Shown piece by piece: positions 1-6,596 of a stretch of DNA of 14,469 nt. Source of the DNA: Desulfobacteraceae bacterium. Lineage in GTDB: Bacteria; Desulfobacterota; DSM-4660; Desulfatiglandales; HGW-15. Under the pieces are notes generated by a model. That model was not told the DNA's origin. It saw only the letters and a program-made list of their open reading frames with translations, and ran no database searches. The DNA lies in NCBI GenBank assembly GCA_003819975.1, contig RPPU01000039.1:1-14469 (forward strand), in the 5' to 3' direction. A program made the translations under genes and the position numbers. Position 1 is the stretch's first letter. Each line of letters begins with the position of its first letter.

Positions 1-72
1 AATCACGACGGCGATCACCATAAAAACGCCGCTTAAGATAAGCAAAGTAAGCAATACAGGATGTTTTTTCAT
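1..72 (-). CDS. Partial CDS, N-terminus of a membrane protein, probably signal peptide peptidase SppA
   Basis: The reverse strand from an ATG at 70-72 stays open to the window edge and gives 24 residues beginning MKKHPVLLTLLILSGVFMVI. This is two lysines and a histidine followed by an unbroken hydrophobic stretch, the form of an N-terminal membrane anchor. SppA proteins begin this way, and in Desulfobacterota genomes sppA commonly follows rpsA, which is the position here (inferred from remembered synteny). SppA is a membrane serine protease that degrades cleaved signal peptides. The rest of the gene is outside the window, so neither the catalytic serine and lysine nor the fold can be checked. 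No clear ribosome site is seen before the ATG. The existence of a membrane anchor is fairly sure; the SppA name is tentative. Confidence 0.5.
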   Translation of the reverse strand, partial: MKKHPVLLTLLILSGVFMVIAVVI

Positions 73-205
73 AAATATAATTAAAATGGCTCTTAAGCGC
101 TTAGTTCCACAACATCGACATGGGGATTTCTAAAAATAAGCCTTTGGGAATTTTACGATTCGATTCTCAAGGCCGTTGCTGATAAAGTGTATTTCAAAAA
201 ACCCC

Positions 206-323
206 GAACTCCTGTTCCCATCGGAACTTCTGTTCCGGTCAGCCGAAATACATGATTTTTCGATCCTACGCTTTTCAGGGTCGAAAAATTATTTCATGTT
301 TTTTTGTTCCTGCAAAAAAACAT
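206..323. repeat. Compound palindromic intergenic repeat between rpsA and the sppA-like gene
   Basis: Four hairpins are crowded into this gap. GAAC-tcct-GTTC (206-217) and CGGAAC-ttct-GTTCCG (222-237) are short GC hairpins. Then 255-267 pairs with 277-289 over 13 bp (ATTTTTCGATCCT with AGGGTCGAAAAAT, one G-T wobble). Finally 296-306 pairs with 313-323 over 11 bp (ATGTTTTTTTG with CAAAAAAACAT), and this last arm ends directly at the rpsA stop codon. The left arms are T-rich and the right arms A-rich on either strand, the reverse of an intrinsic terminator. The ATGTTTTTTTG arm recurs at 9672 and a similar element lies at 12525-12637. Confidence 0.7.
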
Positions 324-2204
324 TTAGGCTTTGTCCGTAGGGTTGTTGTTTTCTTCTTTCCGGTTTTCTTGCGCCGATTCCGCTTCGGATTGCTCGGCGG
401 ATGCCGCTTTCTCGCGCATCTCGCGTCTTAATAATTCACCCAGGTTGGAAGTGGCGGTGTTATGACCGTCCAGATAACTCTGGTAGATCTCTTTTTCTTC
501 GCTCTCTTCCAATTTTTTGATGGAAAGACCGATTTTACGGTCTTTGCTGGAGACATTGATAACCTTGGCTTCAATGACATCATCGACATTGAACCGGCTT
601 AAAGGATTGGCGCCCTTTTCCTTGGACGTTTCCGAAACATGGATCAAGCCTTCAATGCCTTCTTCCAATTCCACAAAAATACCGAAATCGGTGATATTGG
701 TGACCATGCCCGTGACCCGGGTGCCGGGTTTGTATTTGACCGGCACTGCTTCCCATGGATCGGGAGCCAACTGCTTGATGCCCAGCGAGAACCGTTCGTT
801 GGCTTTGTCGATACTCAGGACCACGGCCTGAACTTCCTGCCCCTTTTTATACACTTCCGAGGGGTGTTTAATGCGCTTGGTCCAGGAAATGTCGGAAATA
901 TGCACCAGACCGTCGATGCCTTCATCAATCCCGATAAAAAGGCCGAAATCCGTAATGTTTTTGATCCGGCCTTCAATGATGGTGCCGACCGGATATTTAT
1001 CGCCGATGACATCCCAGGGATTGGGTTCCACCTGTTTCATGCCCAAAGAAATACGTTTGTTGGCCGCGTCAATACTCAAGACGACCGCCTCGACTTCATC
1101 GCCGGCCTTGACGATTTGGGAAGGATGCCGGATCTTCCGAGTCCAAGACATTTCAGACACATGCACCAGACCCTCGATGCCTTCTTCAACCTCGATAAAA
1201 GCGCCGTAGTCCGCCAGACTCACTACCCGGCCGACCAGTTTGGTGCCGATCGCGTATTGCTCTTCGGCATTCAGCCAGGGATCGGTTTTCAGTTGTTTCA
1301 GGCCCAGGGAAACGCGTTCCTTTTCCCGGTCATAATGGAGAACCTTAACGGTGATTTCATCGCCGACTTTGTACAATTCGGAAGGATGTCCGACCCGGCC
1401 CCAGGACATATCGGTAATATGCAAGAGGCCGTCGATGCCGCCCAGATCGATAAAAATGCCGTATTCCGTGATATTTTTAACTGTGCCGTTTAAAACTTCG
1501 CCTTCTTCCAGAGCGATTAAAGTCTTTTCCCTCTGGCTGGCCCGATCCGTTTCCAGAATGGCCCGGCGTGAAAGCACAATATTGGATCGCCGTTTGTTGT
1601 ATTTTAAGATCTTGAATTCATGCTCGGTGTTGATCAAAGAGTCGAAATCCCTGACCGGTTTTAAGCTAATTTGCGATCCGGGCAAAAAAGCTTTAATGCC
1701 GATATCCACGGAAAGACCGCCTTTGACCCTGGAAACGATCTTGCCTTTGATCGTGCCGTTCTGCTCATAGATGGCCTTGATATCGTCCCAGACCCGCATT
1801 TTGGCGGCTTTTTCCTTGGAAAGAATGATTTTGCCTTCGTCATCTTCTCTTCTTTCCAGAAACACATCTACCTTGTCTCCGATTCGGGCCGTGACATTGC
1901 CCTGGGCATCGAGAAATTCGTGGATCGGAATCAGGCCTTCGGATTTATAGCCGATATCCACCAGAATGAATTCCTTATCGACATGCACGATGACGCCGGT
2001 GACCAGTCCGCCTTCTTCAATGCTTTTCAGGCTCTCTTCATACAGTTCCATGAAATTTTTTTCATCTCTGCTTCCCCCTGAACCTTCTGCATTGGGAAGA
2101 GCGGCCGCGGAACCCGCGGGATCCTGGTTCGTTTTGGTTTCTTTAGTTTCGGTTTGATTGTTCATAATGGTTTCTGCATTCATTTTGTCTGTTTGTTTCT
2201 CCAT
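324..2204 (-). CDS. rpsA: 30S ribosomal protein S1
   Basis: S1 is the large RNA-binding protein of the small ribosomal subunit that helps capture mRNAs for initiation. The translation shows six S1 (OB-fold) domains in order: a first near residues 65-130 (VTGVIVHVDKEFILVDIGYK), a second with IKGKIVSRVKGGLSVDIG, then four close copies of the pattern G-x-V-x-x-I-T-D-F-G-x-F-I followed by EGLVHVSEMSW-type sequence. Six domains and about 626 residues fit proteobacterial S1, with a long low-complexity N-terminal leader and an acidic, glutamine-rich tail. The open frame can be read from a TTG at 2207, but the ATG at 2204 is preferred; AAGG lies 3 bases upstream and a stronger AGGGGG further back. 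It sits downstream of cmk on the same strand, as in many proteobacteria, with its own promoter-like sequence in the 139-base gap. Confidence 0.98.
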   Translation of the reverse strand: MEKQTDKMNAETIMNNQTETKETKTNQDPAGSAAALPNAEGSGGSRDEKNFMELYEESLKSIEEGGLVTGVIVHVDKEFILVDIGYKSEGLIPIHEFLDAQGNVTARIGDKVDVFLERREDDEGKIILSKEKAAKMRVWDDIKAIYEQNGTIKGKIVSRVKGGLSVDIGIKAFLPGSQISLKPVRDFDSLINTEHEFKILKYNKRRSNIVLSRRAILETDRASQREKTLIALEEGEVLNGTVKNITEYGIFIDLGGIDGLLHITDMSWGRVGHPSELYKVGDEITVKVLHYDREKERVSLGLKQLKTDPWLNAEEQYAIGTKLVGRVVSLADYGAFIEVEEGIEGLVHVSEMSWTRKIRHPSQIVKAGDEVEAVVLSIDAANKRISLGMKQVEPNPWDVIGDKYPVGTIIEGRIKNITDFGLFIGIDEGIDGLVHISDISWTKRIKHPSEVYKKGQEVQAVVLSIDKANERFSLGIKQLAPDPWEAVPVKYKPGTRVTGMVTNITDFGIFVELEEGIEGLIHVSETSKEKGANPLSRFNVDDVIEAKVINVSSKDRKIGLSIKKLEESEEKEIYQSYLDGHNTATSNLGELLRREMREKAASAEQSEAESAQENRKEENNNPTDKA

Positions 2205-2261
2205 CAACCTTGGTACCCCCTCAAAAATTTAGCCCTTTTACAGGATGCGCATAACCAAAAT

Positions 2262-2290
2262 TTAATATCAGATATTAATATAAACATCAA
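2262..2290 (-). promoter_or_regulatory. Candidate sigma-70 promoter for rpsA
   Basis: On the reverse strand a -35 box TTGATG (2285-2290) and a -10 box TATTAA (2262-2267) are separated by exactly 17 bases in an AT-rich gap. Both boxes are close to consensus and the orientation and position suit rpsA, about 60 bases before its start. It would let rpsA be made independently of cmk. Confidence 0.5.
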
Positions 2291-2311
2291 CTATTTAGTC
2301 ATTTTTTTTCT

Positions 2312-2334
2312 AAAAAATGCCCGGGGTGACCCCG
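2312..2334 (-). terminator. Weak intrinsic-terminator-like hairpin after cmk
   Basis: Read on the reverse strand just past the cmk stop, CGGGG-tca-CCCCG (2334 down to 2322) forms a short GC hairpin followed by GGCA and six Ts (2317 to 2312). The stem is only 5 bp and the U-tract starts four bases late, so it may be an attenuator or partial terminator between cmk and rpsA. Confidence 0.35.
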
Positions 2335-2343
2335 AATCGATGA

Positions 2344-3015
2344 TCAAGCTTTTACAAAATTATCCGCGCGGACCGCTTGGAGAATCAAGGTCGTGACCTG
2401 GTCGGGAGATAATTCAGTAGTATCAATAAGTTTTGCGTCAGACGCTTGCCGTAAAGGCGCCAGAATCCGTCGGCTGTCCTGTTCATCTCTGGTTTTAAGT
2501 TCAGTCGCAACCGTGGATAGGTCCACCGCTTCGCCTCTGGCCCGGCGTTCCCGAAAGCGCCGTTCGGCGCGCGCTTCCGGTGAAGCGGTTAAAAAAAACT
2601 TATATTCCGCTTGAGGAAAAACCACGGTACCCATGTCCCGGCCTTCAGCCACCAGGTCGCCGTGCGCGCCGATTTTACGTTGAAGTTCGGTCATGGCTCT
2701 TCGGACCTCGGCTACCGCCGAGACTCCCGAAGATAGCATATCCATTTCCGGGCTGCGAATAACCGCGGAAATATCCTCTGCGCCCAGAAACAACCGGTAC
2801 TGTTCGCTATCTTTCTGAAAACGCAGGTTCAATCCGGCGCATAAATCGCCCAAAGCTTTGCCGTCCTGAAAATCAACACCTTGTTGCTTGGCCTGAAAAG
2901 CCACGGCTCGATACATGGCGCCCGTGTCCAGGTATAAAATATTTAGTTCTTTAGCCGCCTGTTTGCTGATCGTACTCTTGCCGGAACCGGCCGGACCGTC
3001 TATAGTGATGATCAT
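2344..3015 (-). CDS. cmk: Cytidylate kinase
   Basis: Cytidylate kinase phosphorylates CMP and dCMP with ATP in the cytoplasm, feeding CTP pools. The 223-residue length is normal. The P-loop GPAGSGKST is at residues 7-15, followed by the family motif LYLDTGAMYRAVA (about 28-40) that binds the nucleotide monophosphate. The GRDMGTVVFP motif and the basic lid sequence RAERRFRERRARGE come later. The isoleucine usual in GRDIGTVVFP is methionine here, a mild change. The ATG at 3015 is preceded by AGGGAG in good position, which supports this start. It lies upstream of rpsA on the same strand, the classic cmk-rpsA order. Its leader contains a long T-rich/A-rich hairpin (3031-3075). Confidence 0.97.
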   Translation of the reverse strand: MIITIDGPAGSGKSTISKQAAKELNILYLDTGAMYRAVAFQAKQQGVDFQDGKALGDLCAGLNLRFQKDSEQYRLFLGAEDISAVIRSPEMDMLSSGVSAVAEVRRAMTELQRKIGAHGDLVAEGRDMGTVVFPQAEYKFFLTASPEARAERRFRERRARGEAVDLSTVATELKTRDEQDSRRILAPLRQASDAKLIDTTELSPDQVTTLILQAVRADNFVKA

Positions 3016-3030
3016 CTTGGCTCCCTTAAA

Positions 3031-3075
3031 TTTTTATTTTACCTTACCGCCTTTGGCGGTAAATGAAAATAAAAA
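3031..3075. repeat. Two-stage palindrome in the cmk / ihf divergent region
   Basis: An outer arm TTTTTATTTT (3031-3040) pairs fully with AAAATAAAAA (3066-3075). A 3x3 internal loop follows, then an inner 8-bp stem TTACCGCC (3044-3051) pairs with GGCGGTAA (3055-3062) around a TTT loop. T-first and A-last on both strands argues against an intrinsic terminator. It sits just upstream of the cmk ribosome site, so it would be in the cmk leader RNA. Confidence 0.65.
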
Positions 3076-3082
3076 CTTAAGC

Positions 3083-3111
3083 TTGACATAAGCTTTTGAT
3101 TTCATTATCTT
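3083..3111 (+). promoter_or_regulatory. Sigma-70 promoter for the IHF/HU gene
   Basis: A perfect -35 TTGACA (3083-3088) and a -10 TATCTT (3106-3111) are separated by 17 bases. The -35 overlaps a near-palindrome, AAGCTT-gacat-AAGCTT (3079-3095), which could serve as an operator; that part is inference. The transcript would have a leader of about 65-70 bases before the IHF/HU start at 3186. Confidence 0.65.
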
Positions 3112-3185
3112 AGATATAACCGGCTTGATTGAACCATTTAAGTTTTTACCGATCGATTTAATAATCATTTATAGAGAGAAAACCC

Positions 3186-3461
3186 ATGAATAAATCCCAA
3201 CTCATCGAGGCCTTGGCCAAAGCGGAAAATCTTGCCTTGAAAAAAGCCGAAGAAGTGGTCAATACGGTCTTCGGCGACATGGAAAAAGCATTGGCGCAAG
3301 GAGAGCGCGTGGAAATCAGAGGTTTCGGCAGTTTTAAAATCAAAAATTATGAAGGTTATCAAGGCCGTAACCCCAAAACCGGTGAAATTATTAATGTCGA
3401 TGCCAAAAAACTTCCGTTTTTTAAGGTCGGCAAAGAGCTTAAAGACCGGGTGGATGTATAG
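3186..3461 (+). CDS. HU/IHF-family DNA-binding protein, IHF beta-like
   Basis: This 91-residue protein belongs to the HU/IHF family of small dimeric proteins that bend DNA and organise the nucleoid. The N-terminal helices start MNKSQLIEALAKAENL, the core GERVEIRGFGSFKIKNY matches the family signature, and the DNA-contacting arm carries RNPKTGE at about residues 61-67, including the proline that intercalates in the minor groove. GERVEIRGFGSF and PFFKVGKELKDRV are closer to IHF beta (IhfB) than to HU. IhfB commonly lies next to rpsA, as here, though divergently rather than in tandem. No alpha subunit gene is visible, so it may act as a homodimer or pair with a distant partner. A GAGAG sequence upstream of the ATG can serve as ribosome site. 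Confidence 0.92.
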   Translation: MNKSQLIEALAKAENLALKKAEEVVNTVFGDMEKALAQGERVEIRGFGSFKIKNYEGYQGRNPKTGEIINVDAKKLPFFKVGKELKDRVDV

Positions 3462-3524
3462 CGTCCCAAATTGAGCGAACGAAACCCTGTCATTTAAGCC
3501 ATCCGGGTTGATCGATAAGTCAGC

Positions 3525-3558
3525 AAGGATGATCTTCATTCAGCAGAGGATCATCCTT
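3525..3558 (+). terminator. Hairpin after the IHF/HU gene, possible terminator
   Basis: AAGGATGATC (3525-3534) pairs perfectly with GATCATCCTT (3549-3558) over 10 bp with a 14-base loop. It sits 63 bases after the IHF/HU stop and just before the SRP RNA. The following sequence, TAGCTTTT, is only weakly T-rich, so termination is plausible but not certain. Confidence 0.4.
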
Positions 3559-3565
3559 TAGCTTT

Positions 3566-3678
3566 TAGGAGAGAGAGTGGACCATCCGTAACAAACGCTT
3601 ATGAACCTCGTCAGGTCCGGAAGGAAGCAGCGATAAATAGGGCGGTTTGTGTCGGACTGAATTCTACTCTCTCTCCTA
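3566..3678 (+). ncRNA. ffs: Signal recognition particle RNA, small bacterial (4.5S) type
   Basis: The stretch GTCAGGTCCGGAAGGAAGCA (3610-3629), continuing into GC, is the conserved SRP RNA apical domain with its GGAA tetraloop and the symmetric loop that binds Ffh (SRP54). As I remember it, this core is the same as in E. coli 4.5S RNA. The molecule is closed by a perfect 15-bp terminal helix: TTTAGGAGAGAGAGT (3564-3578) with ACTCTCTCTCCTAAA (3666-3680). The resulting length, about 113 nt, fits the small bacterial form without an Alu domain. Exact ends are approximate. The RNA pairs with Ffh to target membrane and secreted proteins to SecYEG. It sits between the IHF/HU gene and pgeF. Confidence 0.95.
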
Positions 3679-3753
3679 AATGCTATCTTAATAAATACTT
3701 GTTATTACGAAGGTATACAGAATTCCGACTTCCGGATACCTGAGCAATGTCCC

Positions 3754-4572
3754 ATGCATTTTAAAAAGAATACGGTCACCCTAACCTCAAGCCAAACCCC
3801 GGACCACTCCCCCCCTTTCATGACCTATGAAATTCCTTACTTGGAATTTCCCGAGCTTGCGAAATGGGAAGGCCTGAAGCATGCGGTTTTTACGCGCCAG
3901 GGCGGGGTAAGCCCGGCCCCGTTTCAAAGTCTCAATTGCAGCCTCGGCACTCAGGACAATCCCGAAAATGTCCGCGCCAATTTGAAACTTGTCGCCCACA
4001 GCATGGCAACGCACGACCTATTTTTTCTGGAACAAATCCATAGTACCGAAATCGTGGTGGTCCAGGAAAAAAACCGTCCGCATGATGCGCCCTTGGCCAA
4101 AGCCGATGCTCTGTTAACCGATCTGACCCAAACCGGTCTTTTGATCAAACAGGCCGATTGCCAGGCCGTGATCCTTTATGACCCGGTCAAACGGGTGGTC
4201 GCCAATATCCACTGCGGGTGGCGGGGTAATCAAAAAAATATCCTGGCCGCAGCCGTTCGCCGGATGCAGGCAATGTTCGGCAGCCCGGCCGAGGAAATCC
4301 GGGCCGCAATCGGCCCATCTCTGGGACCTTGTTGCGCTGAATTCCGCAGCTATGCCGAGATCTTCCCCACGGAATTCAAACGTTTTATGATCCGACCCGA
4401 TTATTTCGATCTCTGGGCAGTCAGTCGTTGGCAATTGCAGCAAGCCGGCCTGAAAGAGCGGCATATTGAAACAGCGGGTATTTGTACCCGCTGCCGCAGG
4501 GATCTGTTCTTTTCCTATCGGGGTGAAGGAGCAGTATCGGGCCGGTTTGCCACCGTGGTCATGTTGCAATGA
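3754..4572 (+). CDS. pgeF: Peptidoglycan editing factor PgeF (YfiH, multicopper polyphenol oxidase/laccase-domain family)
   Basis: PgeF-family (YfiH) enzymes hydrolyse wrongly incorporated residues from cell-wall precursors; older annotation calls them polyphenol oxidases, and some members act on purine nucleosides. The metal-site residues are all visible: His96 in LEQIHSTEI, Cys136 in KQADCQAVILYD and His153 in NIHCGWRGN. The signature IGPSLGPCCAEF lies at about 186-197, and the C-terminal CTRCRRDLFFSYR at 244-256 is typical. The length of 272 is slightly long because of about 22 extra N-terminal residues before MTYEIPYLEFPELAKW. The true start may be the ATG at 3820; neither ATG has a clear ribosome site. 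An ihf-pgeF neighbourhood is common in Desulfobacterota. Transcription ends at the shared terminator at 4590-4629. Confidence 0.93.
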   Translation: MHFKKNTVTLTSSQTPDHSPPFMTYEIPYLEFPELAKWEGLKHAVFTRQGGVSPAPFQSLNCSLGTQDNPENVRANLKLVAHSMATHDLFFLEQIHSTEIVVVQEKNRPHDAPLAKADALLTDLTQTGLLIKQADCQAVILYDPVKRVVANIHCGWRGNQKNILAAAVRRMQAMFGSPAEEIRAAIGPSLGPCCAEFRSYAEIFPTEFKRFMIRPDYFDLWAVSRWQLQQAGLKERHIETAGICTRCRRDLFFSYRGEGAVSGRFATVVMLQ

Positions 4573-4589
4573 AAAAAGCAGTCAGTACC

Positions 4590-4629
4590 AAAAAAATAAA
4601 TCGCCGGCTTTTACGGCGGTTTATTTTTC
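4590..4629. terminator. Bidirectional intrinsic terminator shared by pgeF and the HDOD gene
   Basis: A 15-bp stem (4592-4606 with 4614-4628, one G-T wobble) has a CGCCG/CGGCG core, an A-rich left flank and a T-rich right flank (TTTATTTTT). Unlike the repeats elsewhere in the window, it has the correct A-stem-T polarity on both strands. It follows pgeF by 17 bases. On the reverse strand it contains the HDOD stop codon (4621-4623) inside its stem. Confidence 0.85.
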
Positions 4630-5805
4630 TTCCTGGGTCATCTTGGAAAGAGCTTCTTCCAGACGCAGGGCTTCCTGCAAAATAACCTGGGCATACTTAC
4701 CCCCGTCCGAATGAGGATCCAACGCTGAAGCCAATCTTTTGGCAAATCCTCCCACGGCCAATAGCGGATTGCGGATTTCATGAGCCACGGCTTGCAGGGT
4801 TTGCGATACGTTCTTGCCCTCTTCTTTCAGGGTTGCAAAAGAAGGTAAAGGCTTTTGCTCCTCCTGCCCGGCCAAGTCTCCCATCTTGCTTGAAATCTGA
4901 GTGAGGGCCGCGTTGGCTTTTGCCATAATATTCATCAAATCCTTTTCGCGGTTCAGTTCCAGTTTCAGATTGTCGGCAATCTCTTCCACTTTTTCAAAAG
5001 TGGCCCAAAGAATTTCATGAATATTTTTAATATCCAAGCCTAAAGATTGTTCGGCTTCATTCAGAAAAGTATTAAAACCGTGCGAAGGCAAAAATAAAAT
5101 CAGGGATAACCGCCGGGCTTGTTCGCAAATCCGGGCCAGGATCGGAGCACCGGGTTCCAGGGCTTTTTGGCCGTAAAGCTGCTGGCAGGCGATCATGCTT
5201 TCCGGAAATTTCCAAAATCGCAGAGCCGTCTCCCCGATCGAACGATGTTCGATATGATAATCCTGTTTTTCCCATTCCAGCAACTCCTCCAGGGATTCCC
5301 GGTCCAGATTGACGTTTTCTTCTTCGCCCTTGATCAGAAGATCGAAAAAAATCAAAAGTCCGATTTCCAGAGTCAAACCGGCTGTAAAAGCCTCTTCCGG
5401 ATTGCAGCTTTTCACGTTCTGCGCCAAGGCTTTGGCCAGCATAGCCCGGTAAATGGAACTGCGCCAGAATTTTTCATAATCCATGGGCCCGACCCTGCCC
5501 ATGGGAAAAGTATCCCGCAAAGAAAGCGAAAGAGCCATAACCCGCAGGCGGTGAAAACCGACCTGCATGATCGCGCCTTCCAGGGTGGTGATGGGCTGAC
5601 CAGTCCTGAAAAAAGCGCTGTTGGCCAGTTTAAGCAGGCGCACGGTCAAGGCCGGATCGGTCTCAATCAGACGGGCTAAATCACTGGTGGAACAGGTCTC
5701 ATCCGCGGCCATTTCCACCAATTTTAAAGCCACCACCGAGAGCGTCGGCAGAGAATAACCGAATTCCAGGCTTTTTAAAAAAGCTTTATTGGGATCCATT
5801 TTCAT
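4621..5805 (-). CDS. HDOD-domain protein with C-terminal HisKA (DHp) segment and no ATPase domain
   Basis: The N-terminal half (about residues 15-215) is an HDOD domain, a divergent HD-type output or regulatory fold used in bacterial signalling. It shows the typical SLPTLSVVALKLVEMAADE, LARLIETDPALTVRLLKLAN and ITTLEGAIMQVGFHRLR segments. A probable helical linker (about 265-335) follows. The C-terminus carries a histidine-kinase dimerisation/phosphoacceptor segment with the H-box AVAHEIRNPLLAVGGFAKRL, putative phospho-accepting His342, and a second helix ending EEALSKMTQEEK. The protein then stops: there is no HATPase_c domain with N, G1 or G2 boxes. The stop lies in a real terminator, so this looks like the natural end. 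It may be phosphorylated by a partner kinase or use the segment only to dimerise. The ATG at 5805 has no strong ribosome site. Confidence 0.88.
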   Translation of the reverse strand: MKMDPNKAFLKSLEFGYSLPTLSVVALKLVEMAADETCSTSDLARLIETDPALTVRLLKLANSAFFRTGQPITTLEGAIMQVGFHRLRVMALSLSLRDTFPMGRVGPMDYEKFWRSSIYRAMLAKALAQNVKSCNPEEAFTAGLTLEIGLLIFFDLLIKGEEENVNLDRESLEELLEWEKQDYHIEHRSIGETALRFWKFPESMIACQQLYGQKALEPGAPILARICEQARRLSLILFLPSHGFNTFLNEAEQSLGLDIKNIHEILWATFEKVEEIADNLKLELNREKDLMNIMAKANAALTQISSKMGDLAGQEEQKPLPSFATLKEEGKNVSQTLQAVAHEIRNPLLAVGGFAKRLASALDPHSDGGKYAQVILQEALRLEEALSKMTQEEK

Positions 5806-5961
5806 AGAGATTCATAATATTACGGCTGAAGGTTTCTGCAAACATCCGGTCCGGACTATTAAACTGCAAACCGCTTGCCATTGCCCGGATTTTTATCAAT
5901 ATAATCGAAACCGGAGTCCGGGTCAAGGAAGCCCTGGCTTTCCCCGGCTTTGTTATACTTG

Positions 5962-5989
5962 TTGACAAAACGCCAAAAACTCATATTAT
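5962..5989 (+). promoter_or_regulatory. Strong sigma-70 promoter for the zinc-ribbon operon
   Basis: A consensus -35 TTGACA (5962-5967) and a near-consensus -10 TATTAT (5984-5989) are 16 bases apart. They lie 43 bases before the FmdB-like start at 6033, which has a clear GGAG ribosome site. It is among the best promoter matches in the window. Confidence 0.75.
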
Positions 5990-6032
5990 CTGAACAACCG
6001 ATCGCTTTTATCTTTTCAAACGGAGATGAACC

Positions 6033-6197
6033 ATGCCGACTTATGAATTTCATTGTGAAAAATGCCGTAAAAAATTCACCCTGGTCCTTTCGATTTCCGA
6101 ACATGAGCAGACCAAGTTCAAATGCCCGAAATGCAAAAGCGTCAAGGTGAAACAACTCATATCGTCTTTTCAAATAACCACTTCAAAAAAGAGCTAA
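6033..6197 (+). CDS. FmdB-family zinc-ribbon protein, 54 aa
   Basis: The 54-residue product begins MPTYEFHCEKCRKKF and has two CxxC knuckles, Cys8/Cys11 and Cys31/Cys34, the layout of the FmdB zinc-ribbon family (named after a protein encoded with formamidase). These small proteins probably bind one zinc ion; their molecular role is not well defined. The lysine-rich sequence between and after the knuckles could favour nucleic-acid contact, but that is inference. The start is well supported by GGAG (6022-6025), seven bases before the ATG, and by the strong promoter at 5962-5989. A second zinc-ribbon gene starts four bases after its stop, so the two are very likely co-transcribed and perhaps translationally coupled. 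Confidence 0.88.
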   Translation: MPTYEFHCEKCRKKFTLVLSISEHEQTKFKCPKCKSVKVKQLISSFQITTSKKS

Positions 6198-6201
6198 GCT
6201 T

Positions 6202-6456
6202 ATGTTGAAATGTCCCCACTGTGATAAAGAAATCGAAGGAAAGACCTGCTCCGCTTGCGGGGCCGCGATTCCGGCGGAGAGCCGCTATTGTCTGCAATGC
6301 GGCGTCTCTTTGATTAATCCCTCCAAAGCCGCCGGCGTCTCGAGCGACGAATTTGATCCGGATAACCGTGTCCTTTGCCCGGACGGCACCTGCACCGGCA
6401 TCATTGAAAACGGCAAATGCACGGAATGCGGCAAGCCTTTTAACGAAAACCATTGA
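6202..6456 (+). CDS. Multi-zinc-ribbon small protein, 84 aa
   Basis: This 84-residue protein has ten cysteines in five pairs: C4/C7, C16/C19, C30/C33, C59/C64 and C73/C76. The first four form a CPHC/CSAC knuckle pair as in zinc-ribbon domains; CLQCG may open a further ribbon; and the C-terminal LCPDGTCTG...GKCTECGKPF looks like a separate ribbon with an unusual CxxxxC spacing. A flexible acidic linker (about 42-57) separates the halves. No signal peptide or membrane segment is seen, so it should be cytoplasmic. Its function is unknown; small zinc-ribbon proteins often mediate protein or nucleic-acid contacts. It follows the FmdB-like gene by four bases and probably shares its transcript. Confidence 0.85.
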   Translation: MLKCPHCDKEIEGKTCSACGAAIPAESRYCLQCGVSLINPSKAAGVSSDEFDPDNRVLCPDGTCTGIIENGKCTECGKPFNENH

Positions 6457-6487
6457 TTCCAATGATGGCAAGCGAATATTAATCTGC

Positions 6488-6567
6488 GTCATTCCGGCGT
6501 GCTTTTAGCCGGAATCCATGTTTTCGGACATTGATTCTGATTCCGGCTCAAATCGTGCCGAAATGAC
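6488..6567. repeat. 80-bp MITE-like element with terminal inverted repeats
   Basis: The ends GTCATTCCGGC (6488-6498) and GCCGAAATGAC (6557-6567) are inverted repeats matching at 10 of 11 positions. Inside the left end, ATTCCGGC (6491-6498) and GCCGGAAT (6508-6515) form a perfect 8-bp hairpin, followed by CATGTTTT. The ATTCCGGC/GCCGGAAT hairpin recurs at 9714-9735. There is no coding potential. It lies between the zinc-ribbon operon and queD. Confidence 0.7.
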
Positions 6568-6596
6568 AACATGGGATATAAAATCATTTTAAATTT

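Noticed and set aside
639..1493. Long open frame (284 codons) opposite rpsA
   Set aside because: It lies wholly antisense to six clear S1 domains and its residues mirror the repeated S1 codons; no family match or ribosome site.
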